Source: JAICMB01 sp035295125
Lineage (GTDB): Bacteria; Acidobacteriota; Terriglobia; Bryobacterales; Bryobacteraceae
Assembly: GCA_035295125.1 (NCBI GenBank)
Contig: DATGJP010000084.1
Location: forward strand, 105,405 to 169,404
Reading direction: 5' to 3'
Length of the DNA stretch: 64,000 bases
The position numbers and the translations under genes are program-made. Below, piece after piece: positions 9,155 to 17,343 of the stretch (position 1 is its first letter; each line of letters opens with the position of its first letter). The notes under the pieces are model-generated. The model was not told the DNA's origin. It saw only the letters and a program-made list of their open reading frames with translations, and did no database searches.

Positions 9155-9678
9155 CGATTCCGGCTATTGGGCTCCTCGATTTCGAGCGGCCGCGATACCT
9201 CGCCAATCGCCGCCACCTTCTCGACCTCTTGAAGCTTGCTGACCATCACTGCGATGGCTTGAGCCGCCCATCGAAACCGACGTTGCCGGCGCAGATTCAA
9301 AATCAGTTCCTCGTTATAGTCGGGCTCATCGGGGGGATCGAACATCGGAGTTTCATCGAGCTCGAGATCGGGCAGCTCAGGAATCTCAGGATTGTCCGGC
9401 CATGGATGCTCCCGCATGTCCAGCTCTTCGCCCCGCGCAATCAACTCGGTCGGGACCCGAGGGCCAGCGACAGCGGCTCTCTTGCGCACGATTTTCTTTT
9501 CGTAAAGCGATCGCACCCACACGTTCACAGGCGCTTTCCATCGCTCCGAGGACGATGGAATGTTCTTGATGAGAGAGTATGGTTGGAAACCGAGCTCCTT
9601 TGCCATCCTCACTTCTTCGTCGCTGAGGCGGCAGAGGCGCTTGGCTTCCTGCCAGGCATCTTCTTTCTGCCGCTTCAT
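9076..9678 (-). CDS. Conserved hypothetical protein
   Basis: 200 aa. The N-terminal 65 residues (AWQEAKRLCRLSDEEVRMAK, LGFQPYSLIKNIPS, WKAPVNVWVRSLYEKK) resemble a short conserved module I associate with soil bacteria. A proline/acid-rich linker follows (PDNPEIPELPDLELDETPMF), then a basic helix. The last 25 residues lose this character and coincide with the start of the next frame, so the C-terminus may have been shifted by an indel. Function unknown. Confidence 0.6.
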   Translation of the reverse strand: MKRQKEDAWQEAKRLCRLSDEEVRMAKELGFQPYSLIKNIPSSSERWKAPVNVWVRSLYEKKIVRKRAAVAGPRVPTELIARGEELDMREHPWPDNPEIPELPDLELDETPMFDPPDEPDYNEELILNLRRQRRFRWAAQAIAVMVSKLQEVEKVAAIGEVSRPLEIEEPNSRNRWGRAWKPCMIASASTLPSGSAISAN

Positions 9679-9817
9679 ACTTCTAACTTAGAAGTTTTCG
9701 CGGCACTTTGGCAGCGCGAAGAGCGGCTTGTGCCTGCGTGGACCGGCGGCGTGGCCTGCTCTTAATTAGGCCGTTGACCACCCAGCGTAGGCGCATGAGG
9801 TGCACCGTGGGTGGCTG

Positions 9818-10279
9818 TTAGAACGGAACGTCGTCGTCCGTGATCCCCTGATCGAAGCTGGTGTCCTCCGGCGGTTTCGGCGCCGGCGTCCGCTGTGGCC
9901 GAGGCATCGATACGGGCTGCGGACCCATGCCCTCTCCACCCTCGCCCCGTCCTCCCAACAGGATGACATCGTCAGCCACCACTTCCGTGATGTACTGCTT
10001 CTTGCCGTCTTTATCGTCGTAGCTTCGCGTCGACAGCCTGCCTTCCACCCACACCTGCTTACCCTTAATTAGGTAGTTGGCGAGATTCTCCGAACGCCAT
10101 AAGACGACATTGGCCCAATCGGTCTCTTCTTTCCACTCCCCGGTCTGCTGATCCTTCCAGCGCCGGTTCGTCGCGACGGAAAACTTCGTTTTCGCCACCC
10201 CCGACGGGGTGAAAGTGGTCTCGGCGTCCCTCCCGAGGTGCCCGATGAGCAAAACTTTGTTGACGCTGCGGCTTGCCAT
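9818..10279 (-). CDS. ssb: Single-stranded DNA-binding protein
   Basis: About 153 aa from the ATG at 10279 (the frame stays open six codons further, but MASRSVNKVLLIGHLGRD is the normal SSB start). The OB fold covers about 1-110 (DAETTFTPSGVAKTKFSVAT, WKEETDWANVVLW, KGKQVWVEGRLSTRSY). A flexible Gly/Pro linker follows and the acidic tip is DDDVPF, the docking peptide for SSB partners. SSB coats single-stranded DNA in replication and repair. It is monocistronic here. Confidence 0.96.
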   Translation of the reverse strand: MASRSVNKVLLIGHLGRDAETTFTPSGVAKTKFSVATNRRWKDQQTGEWKEETDWANVVLWRSENLANYLIKGKQVWVEGRLSTRSYDDKDGKKQYITEVVADDVILLGGRGEGGEGMGPQPVSMPRPQRTPAPKPPEDTSFDQGITDDDVPF

Positions 10280-10576
10280 AACCACGAACTTTAGCACAAT
10301 CGACCCGCGTTACAATCCCGCACCCGTACCAAAGCAGGAACGCACATCTAGCGAAAAAATTGCCAGCCAAAACCCTCGGCGGGCACTTTTTTCTAGGAGT
10401 CTTCTGGGGCAACCCGCTAATTTATCGAGGTTTTCTGCCGATTGGTACCTGGAAGGTCGATTGCCTAGTGATTCCGCGTCCCGCGTGGGCCAAAGTTTCA
10501 CAAACAAGTTGCTCGGCTACGGTCCGTTAGTTGTAAAATAGGTCAACGTTAGAAACGTTACATCATAGAACGGGGA
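10280..10576. other. Intergenic region, divergent promoters
   Basis: About 300 bp without a convincing ORF between the divergent ssb and the following secreted-protein gene. A loose promoter (TTGCTC at 10509, TAAAAT at 10534, 19-bp spacer) precedes the gene at 10577. Nothing else recognised. Confidence 0.4.
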
Positions 10577-11803
10577 ATGATGTCTGCCATCGACAGGTCC
10601 CTTCAGCTGCTTCTGACCCTAGGCACGCTATGCGCTGTCTCGAACGCCCAAATCCCGATTGCACAGTCGGGAGGTGGTGTAAACCTCTTCAACAGTGATC
10701 TGGCGGTTTTCGAAGCCGGAGAATCACGCGCTGATCTTCCTTGCACCGTAACGCCCGTTAAGGCGCAACTGGGATTTGATCTGCGATTCCATGCCGGCTA
10801 CGAAGTAACCATCCCACTGAAGGATCTCGCAGGTTCCGAGAACCTTCTGACCACGCTCTTCCGCGTGGCTCCGGCTGACCAGCCCAGCAAGTACTCCTAC
10901 TTCGTCCAGCGCATTCGTGTGCCGCTGATCGAAGACAACCCCAAGGGTGATGCATATCTTCAGGGCGCATTTGACCTGGGTGAGGGAGATTACCACATAG
11001 AATGGCTGATGAGAGACCGGGCCGAGCGGGTGTGCTCGTCTTCATGGGACGCCGACGCCGAACTTGCGGACAAGGACCGGCAGATCGCCCTTTCCCTGTC
11101 TGCTAAGCAGATCCAGGCCTCCGACCAGGAACAGTTCAAAGAAGAACCACCTGTTCAAAGAGTGCAGGATAGCGCGCCACTCAACGTCAAGGTGTTGATT
11201 AATTTTGCCCCGCAAAATGCTCTTTCTGCCACACTTCAGCCATTGGACACCAGCGCCCTAGTATGGATTCTGCGCTCCATCGCCCGCGAACCACGCATCG
11301 GCAAATTCTCTCTGATCGCTTTCAACATGCAGGAACAGCGCATCTTGTACCGCCAGGAAGATGCCGACCGGATCGATTTCCCCGCCCTGGGCGACGCGCT
11401 GAAGTCGCTAAACCTGGGTACGGTCGACCTCAAACGGTTGGGCGAAAAGCACGGAGATACCGAGTTCCTGTCGGACCTGATTAAGCGTGAAGTCGGGAAC
11501 GATCAACAAGCGCCTGATGCTCTGATATTTGCAGGACCAAAGGTAATGTTGGACGCCAACGTGCCGCAGGACTCGCTCAAGCAGGTCGGCGATGTCAATT
11601 TCCCGGTGTTCTATATGAATTATGCCTTGAATCCCCAGGCTGTGCCCTGGAAGGATTCCATCAGCCGGGCCGTCCGGTTTTTTAAAGGCACCGAATACAC
11701 GATCAGCAAGCCTCGGGATCTCTGGTTTGCCATATCCGAGATGGTCTCCCGGATCGTAAAGACGCGGAACGGAAAACTCGCTGCAGCCGTCTCAAGTCAA
11801 TAA
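10577..11803 (+). CDS. Secreted protein, possible VWA-like C-terminal domain
   Basis: 408 aa with an N-terminal signal peptide (SLQLLLTLGTLCAVSNAQ). An N-terminal beta-rich domain of about 150 aa precedes a linker (SAKQIQASDQEQFKEE) and an alpha/beta domain from about residue 200 (LNVKVLINFAP, IGKFSLIAFNMQEQRILY, PDALIFAGPKVM, FPVFYMNYAL). The alternating strands and helices suggest a von Willebrand A-like fold, but no MIDAS DxSxS is visible. Two bases before the exported methyltransferase, so probably co-transcribed. Function unknown. Confidence 0.7.
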   Translation: MMSAIDRSLQLLLTLGTLCAVSNAQIPIAQSGGGVNLFNSDLAVFEAGESRADLPCTVTPVKAQLGFDLRFHAGYEVTIPLKDLAGSENLLTTLFRVAPADQPSKYSYFVQRIRVPLIEDNPKGDAYLQGAFDLGEGDYHIEWLMRDRAERVCSSSWDADAELADKDRQIALSLSAKQIQASDQEQFKEEPPVQRVQDSAPLNVKVLINFAPQNALSATLQPLDTSALVWILRSIAREPRIGKFSLIAFNMQEQRILYRQEDADRIDFPALGDALKSLNLGTVDLKRLGEKHGDTEFLSDLIKREVGNDQQAPDALIFAGPKVMLDANVPQDSLKQVGDVNFPVFYMNYALNPQAVPWKDSISRAVRFFKGTEYTISKPRDLWFAISEMVSRIVKTRNGKLAAAVSSQ

Positions 11804-11805
11804 CA

Positions 11806-12393
11806 ATGAGGGTTTCGTTAATACTCGCACTTGGGGGATGGATGGGTGTGCTAGCCCTTCCTGCCTCCGGACAGGGCGTTCTCCTTGCCCAGGAACACAG
11901 GATTAAGCACTACAGCAATAGTCTTTCGCCGTACATCGTCTCGCCGCAGGAAATTGTCGACCGCATGCTGGAACTTGCGGACCTCAAGCAAAACGAGACG
12001 ATCTACGATTTGGGCAGCGGTGACGGTCGCATTTTGATCACTGCGGCACAGCGATTCCGAGCCAAGGCAGTCGGAATTGAGATTTCCGATTCCCTGGTGA
12101 ACAGCACCACCGAACGGGTCGCCCGGATGGGTTTGCAGGAACGTATCAGGGTGATTCATGCCGACCTGATGCAGGTGGACCTGAGCCCCGCCGACGTCGT
12201 TACGATGTACTTCCCCACAGAGTCTAACGTCATCGTGCGTCCGAACCTCGAAAAGTACCTGCGAGCAGGTGCACGCGTGGTCTCGCATGACTACCAGGTT
12301 CCTGGCTGGAAACCCAATCACGTGGAGAAGGCTGTCGCGGGTTCACGCGACCACAATATCTATCTTTACGTGATGCCTGCTAAGCACGAATAG
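11806..12393 (+). CDS. Class I SAM-dependent methyltransferase with signal peptide
   Basis: 195 aa. The N-terminus (SLILALGGWMGVLALPASG) looks like a cleavable signal peptide, unusual for a SAM-dependent enzyme. The Rossmann core shows motif I YDLGSGDGRILITAA, acidic motif II VGIEISDS and motif III HADLMQVDLSPADVV. The end (GARVVSHDYQVPGWKP, HNIYLYVMP) fits the family of small acidobacterial and proteobacterial methyltransferases of unknown substrate. Coupled to the gene at 10577. Confidence 0.82.
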   Translation: MRVSLILALGGWMGVLALPASGQGVLLAQEHRIKHYSNSLSPYIVSPQEIVDRMLELADLKQNETIYDLGSGDGRILITAAQRFRAKAVGIEISDSLVNSTTERVARMGLQERIRVIHADLMQVDLSPADVVTMYFPTESNVIVRPNLEKYLRAGARVVSHDYQVPGWKPNHVEKAVAGSRDHNIYLYVMPAKHE

Positions 12394-12468
12394 AGGCGGG
12401 TGGGACCCCGACCTTTACAAAACACCCCGCTCGGGAAGTTTTTCAGGAAATGGTCGATCGAAGCCTGC

Positions 12469-13017
12469 TTAGAACCACAACAGCTTCACGACGAGAAAAA
12501 CCACACCCACCACAAACCCCATCAGCGCCTGGTATTCCTCGTTGCGCCGGTAGAGACTCCACTGAAAGCCACCCCCCGCTCCCGCCCCATGAAGGGACGG
12601 CCACAGAGCCGGTACACTCCGAGCATACTCTGCATACTCGGGAAACAGATTCCGCAAATGCTGCTCCTCCAGTTCGATCACCGGAAGGTAGACCAACAGA
12701 AACACAGCGGCGAAGATTCCGGCGAGAATCCAGTTTCGCGATGCGACCACGAGGCCGGCTGCCACGAGCAGCGTCCCCACATACAACGGATTCCGCACAT
12801 GCGCATACGGCCCGCTACGCGCGAGCGACTTATTCTTCGCCAGGTGTCCGGCCGCCCATCCCCGAACCAGGAGCCCCAACAACGACAACGGTACGCCCGC
12901 CGCAAGCGATCGCGAACTGGGATGCGACAGCCAGGCAAATGCCGCGACAAGGATGAAGCCGCTCGGCACTCGCAGCCGCGCTACCAGGTCCGCGTAGCGC
13001 TTAGGAAATGCGGCCAT
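12469..13017 (-). CDS. Isoprenylcysteine/phospholipid methyltransferase-like membrane protein
   Basis: About 182 aa from ATG 13017, which overlaps the stop of the upstream glycosyltransferase by 17 bp; the longer open frame upstream is only a shadow of that gene. The ICMT/PEMT signature is present: KNKSLARSGPYAHVRNPLYVGTLL around residue 65, and ELEEQHLRNLFPEYAEYARSVP. There are about five TM segments, the last one a C-terminal hydrophobic tail (LMGFVVGVVFLVVKLLWF). Such enzymes methylate membrane-associated small molecules. Its place in the cluster suggests modification of an envelope lipid or glycan, which is inference. Confidence 0.82.
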   Translation of the reverse strand: MAAFPKRYADLVARLRVPSGFILVAAFAWLSHPSSRSLAAGVPLSLLGLLVRGWAAGHLAKNKSLARSGPYAHVRNPLYVGTLLVAAGLVVASRNWILAGIFAAVFLLVYLPVIELEEQHLRNLFPEYAEYARSVPALWPSLHGAGAGGGFQWSLYRRNEEYQALMGFVVGVVFLVVKLLWF

Positions 13018-13963
13018 CCAGCGCCCCGACAAGGATGGAACGCAGCAACTCGAACACTTGCTCGGGCGTGATGGCCCGCATGCTGACATCCGGCTCGGGC
13101 CGCCGCGAGTGGTCGCGAATTGCGCCGGGCGCACGCAGCACCCGAATGGTGCCCCCGTAGGGGCCGTTGCGCTCCGGGTCAGTGGGGCCGTAAATCGCCA
13201 CACCCGGTTTCCCGAGCGCTGCTGCAATATGCATCGGGCCACTGTCCAGGCCCACTACAGCTACCGCCCGGCGCGTAGCATAAATCAAGCCCGGTAATCC
13301 CGAGATGTGCGCAACCGTTCCCGCTGCCGAAATCGGGCGCGCCCCATTTACAACCAGCGTCAGCCCGAATTCCCGCCGAAGCGCTTCCGCCAAAGAAGAA
13401 TAGTGTTCGAGAGGCCACTGCTTCGCCCCCCATCCGGCCAGCGGACTAGCCAGCACGAAGTCTCCCGCGGGTAGTTCGCCCTCCGGCTGTCCATCCGGCA
13501 ACGGGAAAGTACGGAGCATGTTGGTCGCGCCCGCCGCGGCTGCAAGGTCCAGGTTGTGATCGACGACATGGACCGATTCCGGCCGCACCCGGCTCGAATA
13601 GAACCATGCCGCAGGCGACTCCCGGACGAACCGCCGGTCGAATCCATAAATCCGCTCCGGACGCGCCACGGCCGCCACAAGAGCCGACTTAATAAGTCCC
13701 TGAAAATCGACGGCGAACTCAAACCGCTCCCTTCGCAGTTCGCGAAAAGCTGACCGTACACTTCTCAGGCTGCGCCGATCGAGTGTCAGGATACGATCAA
13801 TGTACGGATTGCCTTCCAGTAATGCGGTCCACTTCGGCGCGACCACCCACGTGATCTCCGATCGAGGAATGCTGTGCTTCAAGCTGGCCACGGCTGGAAG
13901 CGCATGGATGATATCGCCCATCGATCCAAGCCGCACGACCAGCACGCGCGGACCCTGGCTCAA
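13001..13963 (-). CDS. Glycosyltransferase family 9 (heptosyltransferase-like)
   Basis: About 320 aa. I chose a TTG start at 13963 because it overlaps the upstream stop as TTGA and begins the conserved part (SQGPRVLVVRLGSMGDIIHA LPAVASL); an ATG 16 codons upstream also exists. GT9 features: GSMGDIIHALPAV, FAVDFQGLIKSALVAAV, and the sugar-nucleotide site VGLDSGPMHIAAALGKPGVAIYG. GT9 enzymes transfer heptose from ADP-heptose to the LPS inner core. Second GT9 of the cluster. Confidence 0.9.
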   Translation of the reverse strand: MSQGPRVLVVRLGSMGDIIHALPAVASLKHSIPRSEITWVVAPKWTALLEGNPYIDRILTLDRRSLRSVRSAFRELRRERFEFAVDFQGLIKSALVAAVARPERIYGFDRRFVRESPAAWFYSSRVRPESVHVVDHNLDLAAAAGATNMLRTFPLPDGQPEGELPAGDFVLASPLAGWGAKQWPLEHYSSLAEALRREFGLTLVVNGARPISAAGTVAHISGLPGLIYATRRAVAVVGLDSGPMHIAAALGKPGVAIYGPTDPERNGPYGGTIRVLRAPGAIRDHSRRPEPDVSMRAITPEQVFELLRSILVGALDGRIS

Positions 13964-14304
13964 GAAGAGGATCCTCCGTTCGAACGGCTGCGAATTCGTT
14001 CCACCAGCCACCGGGTCACATCGGAGTCGGTGGCCTCAGACGGTCCGCCCTCCGCAAGTATGACGTAGTCCACATCCGCCAAAGCAGCGACCAGTTCCGC
14101 CCGCGCCCTTTGCGGCAGGAGTGGATGCTCGGGATTCGTAACCTCGGCGACTAAAACCCGGCCCATCGTCGCTTCGTTTCGAAGCCGACGCACATGCTCA
14201 GCCAAGAGCGGATCAAAGTGTGCGGAGACGTGGCTCACCTCCCGGCCTTCCGTCACGCGCCCCAACTCCGCCCGCGTGATGATCTTCGTTCGTGTGTCCA
14301 ACAC
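13960..14304 (-). CDS. Degenerate HldE C-domain-like nucleotidyltransferase
   Basis: 114 aa. The layout follows the ADP-heptose synthase adenylyltransferase domain of HldE/RfaE2: KIITRAELGRV at the start, then FDPLLAEHVRRLRNEA where HldE has FDxxHxGHxxxL, then LPQRARAELVAALADVDYVI matching the 'R..VLAALxCVDYV' block. The catalytic HxGH is reduced to LxEH, and the usual VGxNSDxS region is replaced. It lies between two family 9 glycosyltransferases, consistent with heptose metabolism, but catalysis is doubtful. Its first 92 bp overlap the end of the upstream GT9 gene. Confidence 0.65.
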   Translation of the reverse strand: MLDTRTKIITRAELGRVTEGREVSHVSAHFDPLLAEHVRRLRNEATMGRVLVAEVTNPEHPLLPQRARAELVAALADVDYVILAEGGPSEATDSDVTRWLVERIRSRSNGGSSS

Positions 14305-15289
14305 TCCACCGTACCACCTCCAGTAGCTTCAGAGCTTCCTCCGCGACTCGTTCCGACGTCACGCGAGTCATGCAGCGGTGGTCGATGGGGCACTCGCGCA
14401 GCAGGCAGGGGCTGCATTCCACGGGCTCGCGAACCACGCGGGCATGGGAGCCCGTCGGTCCGGTGCCGATATCGTCGGTCGCGCCAAAGATGGCCACCGT
14501 GGGCACCCCCAGCGCCGAAGCAATATGCATGGCGCCCGAGTCGTTGGTCAGGAACAGCTCACATTCCCCCGCCCTGTCGATAAACTCGGCCAGCGTAGTC
14601 TTCCCGGCGTAATTCGTAACCGGCCGGCCGGCCAGCATGCCCGCAATTTTTTCGCACAGTTCCCGTTCACTACCCGATCCAAACAGCGCAATTTCCGCAT
14701 TTCGTTCACCGGCAAGGCGAGCCGCCGCCTCGGCGAAGCGTTCCGGCAGCCACTGTTTTGCCGTTCCATAGGCCGCGCCGGGGCTGACTCCGATGATCCG
14801 CCGCTCCGTCTGGGTACGGCCAGCGAGTTGAATCGCAGGACTCTCCAGGAGCTCGCCGGTGATGCCGGCGCGGCGCAGCATCTCCAGGTAATAAAACCGC
14901 TCGTGCCGTGGAATCTCGCCGCGTTTGGGAACAGCAACCGCCCGGCTGAGCAGAAAGCCCCGTCCATCGCGGTCATATCCAAAGCGGTGCGGAATGCCCG
15001 CCAGCCAGGCAATCAGCGCCGCATCGAAAGCATTCTGGAGCAGGATGGCGCACGTGAATCGCCGGGTCCGCAACCGACGCACGATGGTCCACCGGCTGCG
15101 ATCATAGAGAATAATCTCGTTAGCGAAGGTCTCCCGGCGGTATAAGTCGGCCACCCAGGGCTTAGCCAGTATCGCGACATGAGCATCCGGGAACCGCTCG
15201 CGAATCGCCCGGAGCGCGGGCAGGCACATGACGGCGTCGCCGACCCAGTTTGTCGCGCGAATCAGAATTCTCGAGAAATCAGCCGTCAC
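14213..15289 (-). CDS. waaF: Lipopolysaccharide heptosyltransferase II-like (GT9)
   Basis: 358 aa. Strong WaaF features: ILIRATNWVGDAVMCLPALR at the N-terminus, DRSRWTIVRRLRTRRF, IGVSPGAAYGTAKQWLPERF, LFLTNDSGAMHIASALGVPT, and the Cys/Arg-rich end CSPCLLRECPIDHRCMTRV. The enzyme would add heptose to LPS inner core at the cytoplasmic face. The homologous part ends near residue 325; the last 30 residues (Gly/His-rich) overlap the next gene and may be non-homologous read-through. First gene of a four-gene, same-strand envelope cluster. Confidence 0.9.
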   Translation of the reverse strand: MTADFSRILIRATNWVGDAVMCLPALRAIRERFPDAHVAILAKPWVADLYRRETFANEIILYDRSRWTIVRRLRTRRFTCAILLQNAFDAALIAWLAGIPHRFGYDRDGRGFLLSRAVAVPKRGEIPRHERFYYLEMLRRAGITGELLESPAIQLAGRTQTERRIIGVSPGAAYGTAKQWLPERFAEAAARLAGERNAEIALFGSGSERELCEKIAGMLAGRPVTNYAGKTTLAEFIDRAGECELFLTNDSGAMHIASALGVPTVAIFGATDDIGTGPTGSHARVVREPVECSPCLLRECPIDHRCMTRVTSERVAEEALKLLEVVRWSVGHTNEDHHAGGVGARDGRPGGEPRLRTL

Positions 15290-15392
15290 CTAAGTACTAG
15301 AATAGGTCATCAGCCTCTTCGGCAATCTCTGGCTCGCACGGCGCCTCGAATCCGCGGAAGCGAAAGTCGCCGCCGAGGTCACACAAGTTTAT

Positions 15393-16112
15393 GTGTCGCG
15401 AAATCACCTGCTAGGCGCTGCATGCCTGGAGATCCCGGGTGTTACCGTGGCTTTCACGGGCGTCGGTTCCCCGATGACGCAAACCATCGGACTCGGGATG
15501 AACGGGCCAGTCCCCGCGAGCACGCTCAACGAAATCGAGGCCTTCTATCGATCCCATGGTTCGGCCACAACCATTCATGTGTGCCCCCTCGCAGACCCCT
15601 CCCTCATAGATCTGCTCGGCGCGCGTGCGTATCGTATAACGGAGTTCAATAACGTTCTGGCGCGCACGGCAGACCTGCCGCCGTCCGAGATTACCGCCGA
15701 CGTGCGAATCGCGGATGCGGCCAACGCGACATCCTGGGCCACCGTGATCTGTGAGGGCTTTTTTGAAAACGTGCAAATCACCACCGAAGCTATCGAAATG
15801 ACGTCGCTGCTTTTTGAAATGCCGGGCGCGATTCCTTGGATCGCCTGTGTAGACGGGGAACCTGCAGCCGGTGGCGGGATGGGCATCCACGACGGAGTTG
15901 CGAACCTATTCGGCGATGGGACACCTCGCCGCTTTCGCCGCCGCGGACTACAAACGAATCTGATTCGCGCGCGCGTCCGTCATGCCGCCGAGCGGGGCTG
16001 CGACCTGATTACCGCTTCGACACTCCCCGGCACTCCTTCGCAGCTCAACTATGAACGACTGGGGTTCCGCGTCGTCTACACCAAGCTTGTCCTGACCCGC
16101 GAAATGGATTAA
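15393..16112 (+). CDS. GNAT family N-acetyltransferase
   Basis: 239 aa from GTG 15393. The C-terminal half carries a GNAT core: PWIACVDGEPAAGGGMGIHD, FGDGTPRRFRRRGLQTNLI (the R/Q-x-x-G-x-G/A acetyl-CoA loop) and FEYERLGFRVVY-like NYERLGFRVVYTKLVL. The reading frame stays open and protein-like upstream to 15306 (SLFGNLWLARRLESAEAKVA), and family members usually begin there, but no ATG/GTG/TTG is present; position 15309 is ATC. The N-terminus is therefore uncertain. Substrate unknown. Confidence 0.82.
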   Translation: MSRNHLLGAACLEIPGVTVAFTGVGSPMTQTIGLGMNGPVPASTLNEIEAFYRSHGSATTIHVCPLADPSLIDLLGARAYRITEFNNVLARTADLPPSEITADVRIADAANATSWATVICEGFFENVQITTEAIEMTSLLFEMPGAIPWIACVDGEPAAGGGMGIHDGVANLFGDGTPRRFRRRGLQTNLIRARVRHAAERGCDLITASTLPGTPSQLNYERLGFRVVYTKLVLTREMD

Positions 16113-16170
16113 TGCGCCTTCACGGTTCTGCCGATTCCAGATTGGTTATCATGAGAAAATTGGAGGGCTT

Positions 16171-16608
16171 TTGTCGGCCTCGGCAACGTTTTCATCACCA
16201 ACATCCGAGAACGTCGGCTTAATCCGCAGTCTTGTAGTCGACAAGCGGCGGCGGTCGTTCGTTTTGGTAGTGCTGTGCACGCTGGTCGGCGCTGCTGCCC
16301 AGATTCTCATCAAACAAGGCGCAACGTCCATCGCGCAGCCAGGTTTCGTGGCGGCAGTGGTCGCGATGTTCACGAATCTCCCGCTGTTCATCGGCTATTG
16401 CATGTATGGATTCAACGCTGTGCTGATGATCCTGGCGCTGCGCGACGGCGAATTGTCGATGCTGTACCCCATCATTGCGCTCACCTACGTGTGGGTGACC
16501 TTCCTGTCGCTTTGGATCTTCCATGAGCCGATGAACTTTTTCAAGAGCATCGGGATCACGCTGATCATTTGCGGCGTCGGCATCCTGGGACGGGGCAAAA
16601 AGGCATGA
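16171..16608 (+). CDS. Small EamA/SMR-like transporter subunit 1
   Basis: 145 aa from a TTG start that sits 3 bp after GGAGGG (16162-16167). About 30 cytoplasmic residues are followed by four TM segments: LVVLCTLVGAAAQILIKQGA, a second around MYGFNAVLMILAL, a third in MLYPIIALTYVWVTFLSLWI and a fourth ending in ILGRGKK. This resembles ArnE/ArnF-type half-size DMT proteins. ATGA overlap with the next gene indicates a co-translated heteromeric pair. Confidence 0.82.
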   Translation: MSASATFSSPTSENVGLIRSLVVDKRRRSFVLVVLCTLVGAAAQILIKQGATSIAQPGFVAAVVAMFTNLPLFIGYCMYGFNAVLMILALRDGELSMLYPIIALTYVWVTFLSLWIFHEPMNFFKSIGITLIICGVGILGRGKKA

Positions 16609-16958
16609 GCGATACACCCGTATCGTCAATGTTGTTGGTGATCTTCGCGTCGTTCATCGGCTCCTGCGGAATGGCGTTTTTGAAGGCAGGGGCGAATCGC
16701 CTCGCCTTCAACGTGCCGGCCCTCGTCCGCAACTGGAGGCTCACCGCCGGCGTGGGCTTATATGTGATCTCCTCCGCGTTCTTCGTGATGGGATTGAAAC
16801 GCGGCGAACTGTCGATCCTGTACCCGCTGGTGTCGCTCGGCTACATCTGGGCGCTGCTGTGGTCGCGCATCTTTTTTGGCGAATTAATGACCAAAGCAAA
16901 ATACGCCGGTTTCGCCCTGATTATTGCGGGGGTAGTTGTCCTCAACCTTGGGCGCTAG
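16605..16958 (+). CDS. Small EamA/SMR-like transporter subunit 2
   Basis: 117 aa from ATG 16605, which overlaps the previous stop (ATGA). Four TM segments: MLLVIFASFIGSCGMAFLKA, LYVISSAFFVMGL, ILYPLVSLGYIWALLWSRIF, and AGFALIIAGVVVL. The motifs GELSILYPLVSLGYIW and GELSMLYPIIALTYVW of the two subunits match each other, so they are paralogues likely acting as a heterodimer, as ArnE-ArnF does for undecaprenyl-phosphate-L-Ara4N. Substrate not known; an envelope lipid-linked sugar is plausible. Confidence 0.82.
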   Translation: MSDTPVSSMLLVIFASFIGSCGMAFLKAGANRLAFNVPALVRNWRLTAGVGLYVISSAFFVMGLKRGELSILYPLVSLGYIWALLWSRIFFGELMTKAKYAGFALIIAGVVVLNLGR

Positions 16959-17170
16959 TGTCGGCTGAGGACGAATCCCTTCCGAACGCACGACGATTTG
17001 TTTTCCGGTTGCTTGTGAGTAATTCGGCGTAGATCCACCAGGGCGGCGCCAGGGTGTGTTGATCGCGCTCCTTCCAAAAAACCACGTCGCCGAAGGCTCG
17101 CAGCAGCGATACCGGACGCTGGCTGTCAGGAAGTCGCCGGAATTCCTGGGCCGTTTTGCGCGACCTGCAG
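16942..17170 (-). pseudogene. Possible C-terminal remnant of a lost gene
   Basis: On the minus strand a frame without stops ends at 16942 and reads like protein (LPDSQRPVSLLRAFGDVVFW, LAPPWWIYAELLTSNRKTNR), while the stretch just upstream reads better in another frame. No start codon or upstream part exists; the region abuts the hairpin repeat at 17199. I interpret it as the tail of a decayed gene, family unknown. Confidence 0.3.
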
Positions 17171-17198
17171 GATTTCGGCTTCCGGTCCGCCGGTCAAA

Positions 17199-17279
17199 GT
17201 CGGGCAGGCTGAATGCCTGCCCACCTTGGCTCGCAACCTGTTGAGCCGTAAAGGCGGCGCAGGCGGTTTCGCCTGCGCA
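17199..17279 (+). repeat. Three-hairpin dispersed repeat, copy A
   Basis: Full copy. It holds three successive stem-loops: GGCAGGC-TGAAT-GCCTGCC, GGCTC-GCAACCTGTT-GAGCC and GCGCAGGCG-GTTT-CGCCTGCGC. The same layout recurs at 63113 and 63695, with half copies elsewhere in the window. REP/BIME-like; probably mobilised in trans. Confidence 0.85.
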
Positions 17280-17343
17280 TGCCGCTCTCAAAGACTTCTG
17301 TCACAGGCTGCTGGTGGACAACAGAAAAACATCGACAGCGTGG

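Noticed and set aside
12400..13071. 223-aa open frame on the plus strand
   Set aside because: Antisense to the ICMT-like methyltransferase, rich in Arg/Pro/His with no domain character.
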